Positions 26,939 to 36,321 of a stretch of 64,000 nucleotides of DNA are shown one piece after another; positions within the stretch are counted from its first letter, which is position 1, and each line of letters starts with the position of its first letter. The stretch covers positions 1,240,001 to 1,304,000 of the forward strand of contig NZ_CP061498.1 in NCBI RefSeq assembly GCF_014681765.1. The letters are read 5' to 3'. The notes beneath the pieces were generated by a model, which searched no databases, had not been told where the DNA came from, and saw only the letters and a program-made list of their open reading frames with translations. This DNA comes from Roseicitreum antarcticum (GTDB taxonomy: Bacteria; Pseudomonadota; Alphaproteobacteria; Rhodobacterales; Rhodobacteraceae). The translations under genes were made by a program, and so were the position numbers.

Positions 26939-27631
26939 ATGTTGAAACTTACCCCGATTCTTCTGGCGATTGCCTATGCTTTTGTGATGTATCGCTTTTC
27001 CGCGTGGCGGACCGGGCGCGCGTTGGATTCGCAATCCACGCCCCTGGCCGATACGCAGTTGAAGGGGCTTACCGACCGCATGGCCCGCGCCCTCGATCTG
27101 GACCGCATCAAGGTGCATATCTATGAGGTCGCCCCCGTGAACGGGCTGGCCGCGCCGGATGGGCGCATCTTCATCACCCGGGGATTTTACAACAAGTACC
27201 GGGCGGGTGAGGTCAGCGCAGAAGAGCTTGCCAGTGTTATTGCCCATGAACTGGGGCATGTGGCCCTGGGCCATTCGCGCCGCCGGATGATCGACTTTTC
27301 GGGGCAGAACGCCATCCGGGTGGCGCTTTCGGTCGTGCTGAACCGCTTTTTGCCGGGTCTCGGCGTGCTGATCGCCAACGGGCTGACGACGCTGCTGGCG
27401 GCGGGCCTGAGCCGCGCGGATGAATACGAGGCCGATGCCTATGCCAGCGCCTTGCTGACCAAGGCCGGGATCGGTACCGCGCCGCAAAAATCGTTGTTCG
27501 GCAAGCTGGAAAAGCTGACCGGCAGCGGCGGCGGCCCGCCGGTCTGGATGGCCAGCCACCCCAAGACCCCCGACCGCATCAAGGCCATTGAGGCGCTGGA
27601 AGCCAAGTGGCGTGGTATCCCCAAGGCGTGA
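26939..27631 (+). CDS. Small M48-family metalloprotease
   Basis: A 230-residue membrane-anchored zinc protease. Residues 1-18 form one hydrophobic helix. The catalytic HELGH is at 103-107 (ASVIAHELGHVALGH), and the third zinc ligand Glu lies in DEYEADAYA near residue 164. A second hydrophobic segment lies at about 135-155. This is much shorter than HtpX (~290) and lacks TPR repeats, closer to Oma1/LoiP-like single-domain forms. The site may be the periplasmic face. The ATG at 26939 opens the membrane helix. Function unknown beyond peptidase activity. Confidence 0.88.
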   Translation: MLKLTPILLAIAYAFVMYRFSAWRTGRALDSQSTPLADTQLKGLTDRMARALDLDRIKVHIYEVAPVNGLAAPDGRIFITRGFYNKYRAGEVSAEELASVIAHELGHVALGHSRRRMIDFSGQNAIRVALSVVLNRFLPGLGVLIANGLTTLLAAGLSRADEYEADAYASALLTKAGIGTAPQKSLFGKLEKLTGSGGGPPVWMASHPKTPDRIKAIEALEAKWRGIPKA

Positions 27632-27951
27632 AGGGGTGGCCTTGTCGGGTCACTTGCATGAGGTACAAACCTGTCCCCGGTTGCGCGCGACATGCTGTGG
27701 CAGGGGGCTGACAACGGGCTTGAACCCGATGCGGGGCCGGATCACGCACGGCATCTCTTTGCCCCGCACACCCAAATCAGCGTGCAAAAGTGCGCGTTGC
27801 CGCTTTTACCCCAATGTCCTGCGCCTGTCATTAGCGGGCTGTGCGAGCTTGCCGGGGTTCTGGGCCGCAGGCCCTATACCGCATTTCACGGCATGAAAAC
27901 TCTGCAGGGTCTGGGTCGGAAAACCCGGGATGCAGGGGCGTTGGCCGCCCC
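27632..27951. other. Intergenic region between convergent M48 and PIN genes
   Basis: No gene is supported in these 320 nt. The stretch 27730-27830 is slightly lower in GC and has scattered stops in all frames. A GC-rich stem (TCTGGGCCGCAGGCCCTAT, 27860-27878) might fold, but lacks a T run. Nothing else is recognised. Confidence 0.4.
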
Positions 27952-28530
27952 TCAGGAAGCCAACGCCTTGCCCAGGCGTGGCAGGCGGGCGCGTTTGAGC
28001 AGCGCGCGCAAGGGCTGCGGGCGGCCCGATACCGCCTCGGTCCGCGCGACGGTCGCGGCCACCGGCCCTTCGACCAGCATGGCATCTTGCAGCCAGAGGT
28101 CCATCAGGAAATCATCGGGGCCAATCGCGCGCAGGCCGTGGCCATCCAGCGCACGGGCGGGAAAATCGCGCAGATTCAGCGTGACGATCGCCGTGGCCGG
28201 GGCAGTGATCGCGGCTGCCAGGACGTGTTTGTCAGCCGCATCGGGCAGATCCAGTTGGTCTTCGACCCCCGGCGCGGGTGTGATCTCTGCCCCCGGCCAG
28301 CGCGCGCGCATCAGGGCAATTTCGCCCGAAGCCACCGCCGCCCCGCCCGGCCCCAACCGCCCGGCGGCGTGCTGCCATTCGGCAAGGATGCGCGGTGACC
28401 ACAGGGGCGTGAATCCCCCCGCCGCAGCCACGCCCAGCAGCAATTCGCGCAAAACCGTCGGGTAGAGGACGCAAGCATCCAGCATGATGCGCGGGCCATG
28501 GGCAGGCGGGACAGCGTTGGTGCCGGGCAT
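27952..28530 (-). CDS. PIN-domain protein, possible endoribonuclease toxin
   Basis: A 192-residue protein. Residues 16-30 read MLDACVLYPTVLREL with the first PIN Asp. The second acidic residue is in ILAEWQ, the third in DAADKHVLAAA, and NLRDFP completes the site. PIN proteins are Mg-dependent RNases, often VapC-like toxins. In related genomes this PIN family (C-terminal extension after RDFP) is commonly preceded by a DNA-binding antitoxin gene. Here the 123 nt upstream holds no such gene, so it is either a solitary toxin or a housekeeping RNase. Confidence 0.82.
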   Translation of the reverse strand: MPGTNAVPPAHGPRIMLDACVLYPTVLRELLLGVAAAGGFTPLWSPRILAEWQHAAGRLGPGGAAVASGEIALMRARWPGAEITPAPGVEDQLDLPDAADKHVLAAAITAPATAIVTLNLRDFPARALDGHGLRAIGPDDFLMDLWLQDAMLVEGPVAATVARTEAVSGRPQPLRALLKRARLPRLGKALAS

Positions 28531-28653
28531 TGCAAGGCTCCGCTTCAGGGTGGTCGACCACGGGGCGGCACCCTTGGAGGAATGCGGGCGTCACGCAGAT
28601 CATGAACGCCCGCGTGCCGCCCGGGTAGCGCCAAGAAAGCGCGTGGCCGCGTG

Positions 28654-29853
28654 TCAGTCCATCATGCGGAAAAACAGCGCCTTCAGATAGCCGGTTTCCG
28701 CAAGTTGCGGGTGTTGCGGGTGGTCGGCCCCGGCGAATCCGGTGTGGATCAGCTGCGCCGCACGCCCGCCCCGCCCGATGCCGCGTGTGCACGCCGTGCG
28801 GAAAGCGGCGAGTTCGGCGGCATGCGAGCATGAACACAGTACCAGATAGCCGCCCGGGCTGACCAAGGGTGCGGCAAGGCGCGCCACACGTTCGTACGCG
28901 CGCAAACCTGCATCCAGCGCCTTCTTGCCAGGCGCGAAGGCGGGCGGGTCACAAACCACCAGGTCGAACTGCGCACCCTCGGTCCCCAGGGCCTCCAACA
29001 CGGTGAAGGCATCGCCCTGACGGGTGGCAAAGCGCGCGCCCGCGCCCATGGCCTCGGCACCTTGGGTGGCCAGATCCAGCGCGGGGGCAGAGCTGTCGAC
29101 CGCCAGCGCGTGCGAAGCCCCCCCGGCAAGGGCGGCCAGCCCGAAGCCGCCGACATGGGCGAACATGTCAAGCACCCGCGCCCCGCCAGCCAGCCCGGCA
29201 GCAAAGGCGTGATTGGGCCGCTGGTCATAGAACAGGCCGGTTTTCTGCCCGCCCAGCACGTCGGCCATATAGGTGGCCCCGTTCATCGGCACCGCAACCG
29301 GGCCGGTCACATCGCCGCGCAGCACCAGTGTTTCATCCGGCAGACCTTCCAGCCCGCGCACCCGGCTGGTGCCATTCTTGACCACGGTTGTGACGCCGGT
29401 GACGGCCACGAGGGCATCTGCCAGCGGCTCGATCAGCACCTCGGCCCAGGCGGCATTGGGCTGGATCACCGCCAGATCGCCGAAACGGTCGATGATGACG
29501 CCCGGCAGGCCGTCGGCCTCGGCATGGATCAGCCGGTAGAAGGGCGCGGGATACAGGCGTTCGCGCAGGGCCAGCGCGTGGCGCAGCTTTGCCGTCAGCC
29601 AGTCGGTGTCGACCACCGCGCCGGGATCACGGTCGAGGATCCGCACGATGATCTTCGAGTTCGGGTTGATCGTGACGACGCCAAGGGGCGCGCGCTCTGT
29701 ATCCTCCAGCACCGCCAAGGTGCCAGGGGTCAGCGCGCGGGTGCGGCGATCGGTTACAAGCTCATCGGCGAAAACCCAAGGAAAGCCATGCCGGATGGCG
29801 CGGGCCTGTGCCTTTGGGTTAAGGCGGATCACGGGGAGGGGTGTGTGTGTCAT
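28654..29853 (-). CDS. Class I SAM-dependent rRNA methyltransferase, RlmI-like
   Basis: A 399-residue RNA m5C methyltransferase. An N-terminal PUA domain (IRLNPKAQARAIRHGFPWVF) is followed by the EEHEE-type linker and a Rossmann domain: SAM motif VLDMFAHVGGFGLAALAGG near residue 220, catalytic motif VVCDPPAFAP near 300 and a second Cys in VLCSCSH. Its E. coli relative RlmI methylates C1962 of 23S rRNA, and the target here is inferred from that. It appears to be transcribed alone, with its promoter in 29854-29960. Confidence 0.88.
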   Translation of the reverse strand: MTHTPLPVIRLNPKAQARAIRHGFPWVFADELVTDRRTRALTPGTLAVLEDTERAPLGVVTINPNSKIIVRILDRDPGAVVDTDWLTAKLRHALALRERLYPAPFYRLIHAEADGLPGVIIDRFGDLAVIQPNAAWAEVLIEPLADALVAVTGVTTVVKNGTSRVRGLEGLPDETLVLRGDVTGPVAVPMNGATYMADVLGGQKTGLFYDQRPNHAFAAGLAGGARVLDMFAHVGGFGLAALAGGASHALAVDSSAPALDLATQGAEAMGAGARFATRQGDAFTVLEALGTEGAQFDLVVCDPPAFAPGKKALDAGLRAYERVARLAAPLVSPGGYLVLCSCSHAAELAAFRTACTRGIGRGGRAAQLIHTGFAGADHPQHPQLAETGYLKALFFRMMD

Positions 29854-30224
29854 GCGCCTGCCATAGCGCCCAACCGGGCGCAGGAAAAGTGTTATTGCGC
29901 GCGGGGCGTATTTCTTGCGCCGCGCCGTGTCGGCTTTCGTGGGCGTCAGACGCGCGTCACCAAAACAAAACCCCCGCCGCCGGGAGGCGCGCGGGGGTTT
30001 TGTTTTGACAGGCAGCGCGATATGCGCCGCGCGTGCGGATGGCGGTTCGTCGGGCGGCAGTTTTGGCTGCCCTTTGGTCAGGGCATGTCGCAGCCGGGGC
30101 TACCGATCTGAAGCGGCTCACGTCCGTTCATGCGGCCGGGCGCCTGTGGGTGGGGGCCTGTGGTTTGGGCCTGTGGGTGGGCGCATCAGCGCCCTGCCCC
30201 ATCCGCCCCTTCGCGCAATATGCT
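29854..30224. other. Intergenic region with terminator and degenerate triplicate repeat
   Basis: No gene is supported. It holds the strong terminator at 29962-30006 and a three-unit degenerate repeat of GCCTGTGGGTGGG at 30142-30181. A 6-bp hairpin GGGCGCATCAGCGCCC (30180-30195) is near the end of the DUF1127-like gene. Confidence 0.5.
29962..30006 (-). terminator. Strong terminator, probably of the DUF1127-like gene
   Basis: A perfect 16-bp inverted repeat, AAAACAAAACCCCCGC against GCGGGGGTTTTGTTTT, surrounds a 13-nt loop that can pair further (CGCC/GGCG). A and T runs on both sides make it work in either direction. The leftward-transcribed small gene ends 220 nt before it. Confidence 0.85.
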
Positions 30225-30401
30225 TCAGGCGGCGTGGTGGTTGTGGGCGGGGCGCAGCGCGGCGAATTTGTGCGACACCCATGCGACCAGGCTGCGGGCC
30301 ATTTGTGCTGCAGCTTCGGCGCGCATGCGGCGGGCTTCGCGCTCTACGGCGATGATGTCCATCGTGTCGAAATCGAAGTTGTTTTGTACGTAGCGGTTCA
30401 T
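30225..30401 (-). CDS. Small DUF1127-like protein (YjiS type)
   Basis: A 58-residue basic-helical protein, MNRYVQNNFDFDTMDIIAVE at the N-terminus and an Arg-rich helix ending MARSLVAWVSHKFAAL. The latter is the DUF1127 signature segment. Small DUF1127 proteins in alphaproteobacteria have been tied to phosphate and carbon metabolism and to RNA binding and turnover. An ATG at 30413 (4 codons longer) is the alternative start; AAGGA lies just before that ATG and 11 nt before the one chosen. The gene is divergent from edd. Confidence 0.78.
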   Translation of the reverse strand: MNRYVQNNFDFDTMDIIAVEREARRMRAEAAAQMARSLVAWVSHKFAALRPAHNHHAA

Positions 30402-30552
30402 GTTGATCACCATTCCTTTGGTTTCCTGTTGAGACGAACATAGCCGTCGCTGCACCGCAGCACCACCGACACCGCGACAGTTCCGCCATGCGCCCGGTGC
30501 AAGGCTGGGGCGGCGCGCGCTCAGCCGATCCATCACACAGCCGCCTTGCCCT

Positions 30553-30564
30553 GTTAGCGCTAAC
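30553..30564. promoter_or_regulatory. Candidate LacI/GntR-type operator upstream of edd
   Basis: GTTAGCGCTAAC is a perfect 12-bp palindrome with a central GC, 40 nt before the edd ATG. Closely similar TGTTAGCGCTAACA boxes are known targets of LacI-family regulators of gluconate and pentose genes in alphaproteobacteria. It differs from the aglE operator, so a different regulator (not in this window) is likely. Confidence 0.65.
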
Positions 30565-30603
30565 CGCGTATGTTCCGGGGTGAACCAGCCCAAAGGAGAC
30601 ACC

Positions 30604-32409
30604 ATGACCATTGATCCCCGAATTGAGGCCGTGACAGATCGCATCCGTGCCCGTTCGAAAGACAGCCGTCAGCGGTATCTCGACCAGATGACCCGCGCCA
30701 GCGAGGCCGGGCCGGTGCGGGCGCACCTGAGCTGCGGCAACCAGGCCCATGCCTATGCCGCGACGGAAGGGGACAAGGATGCGTTGGCCAAAGGCCGCGC
30801 GCCGAACCTTGGTATCATCACCGCGTATAACGACATGCTTTCGGCCCACCAGCCGTTCGAAACCTATCCCAACCAGATCAAGGAAGCCGCGCGCCGCGCG
30901 GGCGGCACCGCGCAGGTGGCGGGCGGCGTGCCGGCGATGTGCGACGGCGTCACGCAGGGCCAGCCGGGGATGGAGCTGTCGCTGTTTTCCCGCGATGTGA
31001 TCGCGCTGGCCGCCGGTGTCGCGCTGTCGCACAATTGTTTTGATGCGGCGGTCTGGCTGGGCGTCTGCGACAAGATCGTGCCGGGCATGATCATCGCCGC
31101 CGCCACCTTCGGGCATCTTCCGTCGGTTTTCATTCCCGCCGGGCCCATGACAAGCGGCCTGCCGAATGATGAAAAGGCCAAGGTGCGCCAGAAATTCGCC
31201 ACCGGCGATATCGGACGCGAAGAACTGATGGCGGCGGAAATGGCCAGCTACCACGGGCCGGGCACCTGCACCTTCTATGGTACCGCCAATACCAACCAGA
31301 TGCTGATGGAATTCATGGGGTTGCACCTGCCAGGCGCGTCCTTCGTCAATCCCAACACCCCGCTGCGTGACGCGCTGACCGGGGCGGCGGTGGAACGCGC
31401 GCTGGGGATCACCGCGCTGGGAAATGATTTCCGCCCCGCAGGCGAGATCCTGGATGAGCGCGCCTTCGTCAACGGCCTTGTGGGGCTGATGGCAACCGGC
31501 GGGTCCACCAACCTGGTGCTGCACCTGCCTGCGATGGCGCGCGCGGCCGGCATCGCGCTGGACCTGGAGGATTTCGCCGATATCTCGGCGGCCGTGCCGC
31601 TGATGGCGAAGGTCTATCCCAACGGGCTGGCCGATGTGAATCATTTCCACGCGGCGGGCGGCCTGGGCTACATGATGGGCGAGTTGCTGGATGCCGGACT
31701 GATGCATGAAGACGCACGTACCGTTGCGGGCGACGGGCTGGCGCGCTACCGGCAGGAACCGAAGCTGCGCGATGGCGTGCTTGTCTGGGAAGACGGCGCG
31801 GGTGCCAGCCAGAACGAGAAGATCCTGCGCCCCGCCACCAACCCGTTCCAGCCGACCGGCGGGCTGCGGCAACTGGCAGGCAACCTGGGGCGCGGGGTGA
31901 TGAAGACCTCTGCCGTCGCGACCGAGCGTCATGTGATCGAGGCACCCGCGCGGATCTTCGAGGATCAGCCATCGGTGAAAGCCGCGTTTCAGGCCGGGGA
32001 ATTCACGTCCGACACTGTAGTCGTCGTGCGCTTTCAGGGCCCACGCGCCAATGGCATGCCCGAACTGCACAACCTGACGCCCACGCTGGCGGTGTTGCAA
32101 GACCGCGGCCTGCGGGTCGCGCTGGTTACCGACGGGCGCATGTCGGGCGCCAGCGGCAAGGTGCCTGCGGCGATCCACATCAGCCCCGAGGCGGCCCAGG
32201 GCGGCCCGCTGGCAAAGCTGCGGGACGGCGATATCGTGCGCGTCGATGCGGTGGCGGGCACGCTTGATGTAGTGGGCGTCGATCTGGACAGCCGCACCGC
32301 CCTGACGCCGGACCTGTCGGCCAATACCTATGGCATCGGGCGCGAGCTGTTCGAGGTCTTCCGCCAAAGCGCAGGCGATTCCGCCCATGGCGCAGGCGTG
32401 GTGATCTGA
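30604..32409 (+). CDS. edd: Phosphogluconate dehydratase (Entner-Doudoroff)
   Basis: A 601-residue Fe-S dehydratase that converts 6-phosphogluconate to 2-keto-3-deoxy-6-phosphogluconate. Family landmarks include [19 protein letters not shown] near residue 60, [10 protein letters not shown], and the Cys residues in [20 protein letters not shown] and [13 protein letters not shown] that hold the [4Fe-4S] cluster in IlvD/Edd proteins. AAAGGAG lies 6 nt before the ATG. No eda gene is adjacent in this window. It is under the palindromic operator at 30553-30564. Confidence 0.96.
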   Translation: MTIDPRIEAVTDRIRARSKDSRQRYLDQMTRASEAGPVRAHLSCGNQAHAYAATEGDKDALAKGRAPNLGIITAYNDMLSAHQPFETYPNQIKEAARRAGGTAQVAGGVPAMCDGVTQGQPGMELSLFSRDVIALAAGVALSHNCFDAAVWLGVCDKIVPGMIIAAATFGHLPSVFIPAGPMTSGLPNDEKAKVRQKFATGDIGREELMAAEMASYHGPGTCTFYGTANTNQMLMEFMGLHLPGASFVNPNTPLRDALTGAAVERALGITALGNDFRPAGEILDERAFVNGLVGLMATGGSTNLVLHLPAMARAAGIALDLEDFADISAAVPLMAKVYPNGLADVNHFHAAGGLGYMMGELLDAGLMHEDARTVAGDGLARYRQEPKLRDGVLVWEDGAGASQNEKILRPATNPFQPTGGLRQLAGNLGRGVMKTSAVATERHVIEAPARIFEDQPSVKAAFQAGEFTSDTVVVVRFQGPRANGMPELHNLTPTLAVLQDRGLRVALVTDGRMSGASGKVPAAIHISPEAAQGGPLAKLRDGDIVRVDAVAGTLDVVGVDLDSRTALTPDLSANTYGIGRELFEVFRQSAGDSAHGAGVVI

Positions 32410-32444
32410 CACGCCCTTCCCATCCCTGCACCGGGGTCTGCACC

Positions 32445-32467
32445 GGGTCCGCCCAAAGGGCGGACCC
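32445..32467 (+). terminator. Hairpin after edd, possible terminator
   Basis: A perfect 10-bp stem GGGTCCGCCC / GGGCGGACCC with an AAA loop lies 36 nt after edd. No T run follows, so it may act with Rho, stabilise the mRNA end, or both. Confidence 0.55.
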
Positions 32468-32482
32468 GCACCGACAGCCGCT

Positions 32483-32511
32483 TTGACAAGGGGCCGTCAA
32501 CCCGATAGGCA
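32483..32511 (+). promoter_or_regulatory. Predicted promoter of bamA
   Basis: TTGACA (32483-32488), 17 nt and TAGGCA (32506-32511) lie 34 nt before the bamA ATG. The -35 is perfect and the -10 weak. An AT-rich stretch (AACAAAATAACTAG) follows. Confidence 0.5.
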
Positions 32512-32544
32512 GTAACAAAATAACTAGCGGTAAACGGGGTTCTG

Positions 32545-34929
32545 ATGCGCGTATTCTCCCAATCGGCGACATCGCGCGAAGCAACGTGGGCGGATCGTCC
32601 GCGCGGCTTCGCTGTGGCGGTGTTTGCAATGTTTTTCATGGCTTGTGCCGGGTTCTTCACACCAGCGGATGCGCAGTCTTACCGGTTCAACACCGTCACC
32701 GTCGAAGGCAACCAACTGGTTGACGCCGCCACCGTCGCAGGATTCGCAAGAATCAACCGGGGCACCACGGTGTCCGCCGCCGAATTGAACGCCGCCTTCC
32801 AGCGCCTGACCAATTCGGGCCTGTTCGAGACCGTTGACCTGGTGCCCAGCGGCAGCACGCTGCGCATCATCGTGAGCGAAAACCCGATCATCGCGCGCAT
32901 CAACTTCGAAGGCAACCGCCGCCTGGACGATGAAGCGCTGAACCCCGTGGTGCTGTCGCAGCCGGGTCGCGTGCTGTCGCCAACGCAGGTCGAGGCCGAT
33001 GTTATCGCGATAACAGAGCTTTACGCCCAGCGTGGGCGCTTTGCCGCCGAGGTCACGCCGCGCATCATTCCGCGGGGCAATGGCCGGGTCGATCTGGCCT
33101 TTGAAATCCGCGAAGGCCGCGTCGTCGAGATCGAGCGCGTGTCCTTTGTCGGCAACAATGCATTTTCGGACTACCGTTTGCGCCGGGTGCTAGACACCAA
33201 ACAGGCGGGCCTGTTCCGCGTTTTGGTGCAGCGCGATACCTTCGTGGCTGACCGCATCTCGTTCGACCAGGAACTGCTGCGCGACTTCTATCTGGCGCGC
33301 GGCTATGTCGACTTTCAGGTGCTGTCTGCCACATCCGAGATCGCGCGCGAACGCGACTCGTTCTTCGTGACCTTCAACATCCGCGAGGGGCAGCAGTTCC
33401 GCTTTGGCAACATCACCGTGGTGAATGAGGTCGAAGGACTGGACCCCGCGCCCTATGCGGAACAGAACCGGCTGCGCACGGGCGATGTGTTCACGCCCAC
33501 CACGCTGGACACGACCCTGTCGCGGATGGAGCGTGTTGCAGTGTCCGAGGGCCGCCGCTTCGTGCGGGTAGAGCCGCGCATCACCCGCAACGAGCGCAAC
33601 CAGACGCTGGATATCGAACTGGCGATCGTGCGCGGCGAGCGTACCATCATCGAACGCATCGACATTCAGGGCAACACGACCACGCAAGACCGGGTGATCC
33701 GTCGCCAGTTCCGCGCTTCGGAAGGGGACCCGCTGAACCCGCGCGAAATCCGCGAGGCGGCCGAGCGTATCCGCGCCCTGGGCTATTTTGCGGATGTGGC
33801 GGTCGATGCCCGTAACGGTAGCAGCGAAGACACCGCCATTGTAGATGTGGAAGTCGAAGAGACCACCACAGGCTCGCTCGGCTTCGGCCTCAGCTACGGC
33901 GTCGGCACCGGCGTCGGGTTCAACGTGACCTTCTCGGAAACCAACTTCCTGGGTCGCGGGCAGCGGGTCAACTTCGCGCTTGGCACGATTCCGGGGTCGC
34001 GGCAGTTCAGCTTTGGCTTTGTAGAGCCTGCCACGCTGGGCCGCGATCTGGAGTTTGGCATCAACGCGGGCTATACCGAGACCAGTAACCAGAACGACAC
34101 ATTCTATGACACGCGCACCTTGCGCGGAAATGTCTCACTGACCTTCCCGGTCGGCGAATTCAGCCGCCTGCAAACCCGCATCGGCATCGTCGGCGACGTG
34201 GTGCAGGATGTCACGCCCGGTCTGGCTGCTGGTGTCGATCCGGTTGCCGATCCCGCGCAGCCCGGCGCCGGCACCCGCACCCTGCGCGACGAAGCGCAGG
34301 GCCGTCAGGTCACCGGGTTGATCGGTTACACCTATTCGCTGGACACCCGGCGCGGCGGCTTTGATCCGAACCGGGGTTACTTCTTTGAATTCGCGCAGGA
34401 TTTCGGGGCGGGCAGCGACAGCCGCCGTTACATCCGCACCACCGCGAAAGCAGGGTATGAGCAGCGTTTGTTCAACGACGACCTGATCTTGCGCGCCGAG
34501 ATCGAAGGCGGCGCGCTGGCGATGCTGAGCGGCGAGTCGCGCGTGACCGAACGCTTCACGCTGAACGGCATCATGCGCGGGTTCGAGGCCAACGGCCTTG
34601 GCCCCTATCAACCGACGGCGGGCGGAAACAATGACCGGCTGGGCGGCAATTACTATGTGGTCGCGCGCGCCGAGGCGGAATTCCCCATCGGCCTGCCCGA
34701 GGAATACGGTATCAAGGGCGGCGTGTTCATGGATGTCGGCTCGCTCTGGAACATCGACAACCCGGGTGCCGGAACGGTTGATGGCTTCGGCCTGCGGGCG
34801 GCTGCGGGTGTGTCGCTCTACTGGGAAACCCCCATCGGGCCACTGCGCTTCGACTTCTCGCAGCCGGTGCGCAAGCAGGCCTTCGACCAGACGCAGAACT
34901 TCGATCTGAACATCGTCACAAGGTTCTGA
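32545..34929 (+). CDS. bamA: Outer membrane assembly factor BamA
   Basis: A 794-residue outer-membrane protein, the core of the machine that folds beta-barrel proteins. The signal peptide ends around ADA43|QS. Five POTRA domains occupy about 45-445, the first starting YRFNTVTVEGNQLVDAATV. The rest is the 16-strand barrel. The conserved loop motif is MRGFEANGLG, a form of the family's VRGF. The chain ends in Phe (NIVTRF), the usual last-strand signal. No rseP, dxr or cdsA precedes it. Its stop overlaps the next start (TGATG). Confidence 0.96.
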   Translation: MRVFSQSATSREATWADRPRGFAVAVFAMFFMACAGFFTPADAQSYRFNTVTVEGNQLVDAATVAGFARINRGTTVSAAELNAAFQRLTNSGLFETVDLVPSGSTLRIIVSENPIIARINFEGNRRLDDEALNPVVLSQPGRVLSPTQVEADVIAITELYAQRGRFAAEVTPRIIPRGNGRVDLAFEIREGRVVEIERVSFVGNNAFSDYRLRRVLDTKQAGLFRVLVQRDTFVADRISFDQELLRDFYLARGYVDFQVLSATSEIARERDSFFVTFNIREGQQFRFGNITVVNEVEGLDPAPYAEQNRLRTGDVFTPTTLDTTLSRMERVAVSEGRRFVRVEPRITRNERNQTLDIELAIVRGERTIIERIDIQGNTTTQDRVIRRQFRASEGDPLNPREIREAAERIRALGYFADVAVDARNGSSEDTAIVDVEVEETTTGSLGFGLSYGVGTGVGFNVTFSETNFLGRGQRVNFALGTIPGSRQFSFGFVEPATLGRDLEFGINAGYTETSNQNDTFYDTRTLRGNVSLTFPVGEFSRLQTRIGIVGDVVQDVTPGLAAGVDPVADPAQPGAGTRTLRDEAQGRQVTGLIGYTYSLDTRRGGFDPNRGYFFEFAQDFGAGSDSRRYIRTTAKAGYEQRLFNDDLILRAEIEGGALAMLSGESRVTERFTLNGIMRGFEANGLGPYQPTAGGNNDRLGGNYYVVARAEAEFPIGLPEEYGIKGGVFMDVGSLWNIDNPGAGTVDGFGLRAAAGVSLYWETPIGPLRFDFSQPVRKQAFDQTQNFDLNIVTRF

Positions 34930-35609
34930 TGCTGCCTGCGCTGCGTCCCCTGATTGCGGCGCTGATGCTGGTGGGCGTGATGCCTGCCAGCGTCAGCGCA
35001 CAGGGTTTCGACATGGGCAGCCAGGACCGCGCAATCGCCGTGCTGGATCAGGAGCGGATGTATACCATGTCGCTCTTCGGGCAGCGCGTTCGCGCCGAGG
35101 TTCAGGCGGCCTTTCAGGTGCTGGAGCAGGAAAACCAGGTTCTGCTGGCGGAATTGTCGGCCCGCGAGGAAGAACTGACCGAGCTGCGCGCCACGCTGAA
35201 CCCTGAAGAGTTTCGCACGCTTGCCGATGCTTTCGATACCGATGTCGAACAGATCCGCACAAGCCAGGACCAGAAATCGCGCGAGATCAGCAGCTATCAG
35301 GAACGCGAGGAACAGCGGTTCTTTGCCGCCGCCTCGCCGCTCATCAGCGCGCTGGCACGCGAAGCCGGGGTGCAGGTGCTGTTTGACAAGCGCAGCGTCA
35401 TCCTGTCCGATCCGGCCTCGGACCTGACCGATCAGGTGGTGATCCGCCTCAACGATCTGCTGGGCACCGGCGTGGAAAATGCCGAGCCGCCCGCCCTGAT
35501 ACCGGATGCGGGGGTTCCCGAAACGGGGGTGCCGGATGTGGAAAGGCCCGCGACGGGAACGCCCGAAACGACTGCCCCCGGAGCCGAAGCGCCGCGCCCC
35601 GGCCAGTAA
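34929..35609 (+). CDS. skp: Periplasmic chaperone Skp/OmpH
   Basis: A 226-residue exported protein (signal peptide to about VSA23|QG). A long coiled coil runs from ~35 to ~140 ([20 protein letters not shown]), then the C-terminal strand segment [18 protein letters not shown] that is typical of Skp. A Pro/Gly/Glu-rich tail of ~45 residues follows and is longer than in E. coli Skp. Skp trimers carry unfolded outer-membrane proteins to BamA. It overlaps bamA by 1 nt. Confidence 0.9.
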   Translation: MLPALRPLIAALMLVGVMPASVSAQGFDMGSQDRAIAVLDQERMYTMSLFGQRVRAEVQAAFQVLEQENQVLLAELSAREEELTELRATLNPEEFRTLADAFDTDVEQIRTSQDQKSREISSYQEREEQRFFAAASPLISALAREAGVQVLFDKRSVILSDPASDLTDQVVIRLNDLLGTGVENAEPPALIPDAGVPETGVPDVERPATGTPETTAPGAEAPRPGQ

Positions 35610-35820
35610 TGGCCAGCGGGCGCTGCCAGCCATGCGCGGCGCGCCCACGACGGGTCGAGCAGGGCTGCACCAATGCAGGCCGCAATGCAGGTCCCAGCCC
35701 CGCCCCCTGCGCAACCCTGTCCCGCCGCATGCCTTGCCACGCGGGGCCCTTGTTGCTAGACGGGAAGGCAACAAATGCGCCACAAAGCGCGCCCGGCCTA
35801 CGCAAAGGATCCCTGACCAT

Positions 35821-36321
35821 ATGACGACCCCGCCCGAGCCCGTTCCCGCCAGCCAGCCCGGGGCCGCGCCCCACACCAGCGCCGACCTGTCGTTGATTAC
35901 CCGGATCATTCCGCACCGTTATCCGTTTTTGCTGATCGACAAGGTGCGCGACATCGTCGCGCATAAAACGGCCACCGGCATCAAGAATGTCACCTTCAAC
36001 GAGCCGCATTTCCAGGGCCATTTCCCCGGCGCGCCGATCATGCCCGGCGTGACGATCATCGAGGCGATGGCTCAGACTTCGGCGGTGCTGGTCGGCATTT
36101 CGCTGGACCTGATCGACAAGAACCCGTTGGTCTATTTCATGGCGATCGAAAAGGCGAAATTCCGTCGCAAGGTGGTGCCCGGCGATGTGCTGGAACTGTA
36201 TGTGACGGTCAAGCGCGGATCGACACGGGTGTGGAAATTCGACGGCGTGGCGAAGGTCGATGGCGAGATCGCCGCCGAGGCTGAATTCACCGCGATGATC
36301 GACCTCGGCGCGGGCAAATGA
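35821..36321 (+). CDS. fabZ: (3R)-hydroxymyristoyl-ACP dehydratase
   Basis: A 166-residue hot-dog-fold dehydratase of fatty acid synthesis. The catalytic His lies in [15 protein letters not shown], with the helix Glu in [21 protein letters not shown] marks the N-terminal strand. ATG 35821 is chosen because the upstream frame is low-complexity spacer. AAAGGA lies 11-16 nt upstream. In many proteobacteria lpxD sits between skp and fabZ; here there is only a 211-nt spacer without a gene. Confidence 0.95.
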   Translation: MTTPPEPVPASQPGAAPHTSADLSLITRIIPHRYPFLLIDKVRDIVAHKTATGIKNVTFNEPHFQGHFPGAPIMPGVTIIEAMAQTSAVLVGISLDLIDKNPLVYFMAIEKAKFRRKVVPGDVLELYVTVKRGSTRVWKFDGVAKVDGEIAAEAEFTAMIDLGAGK

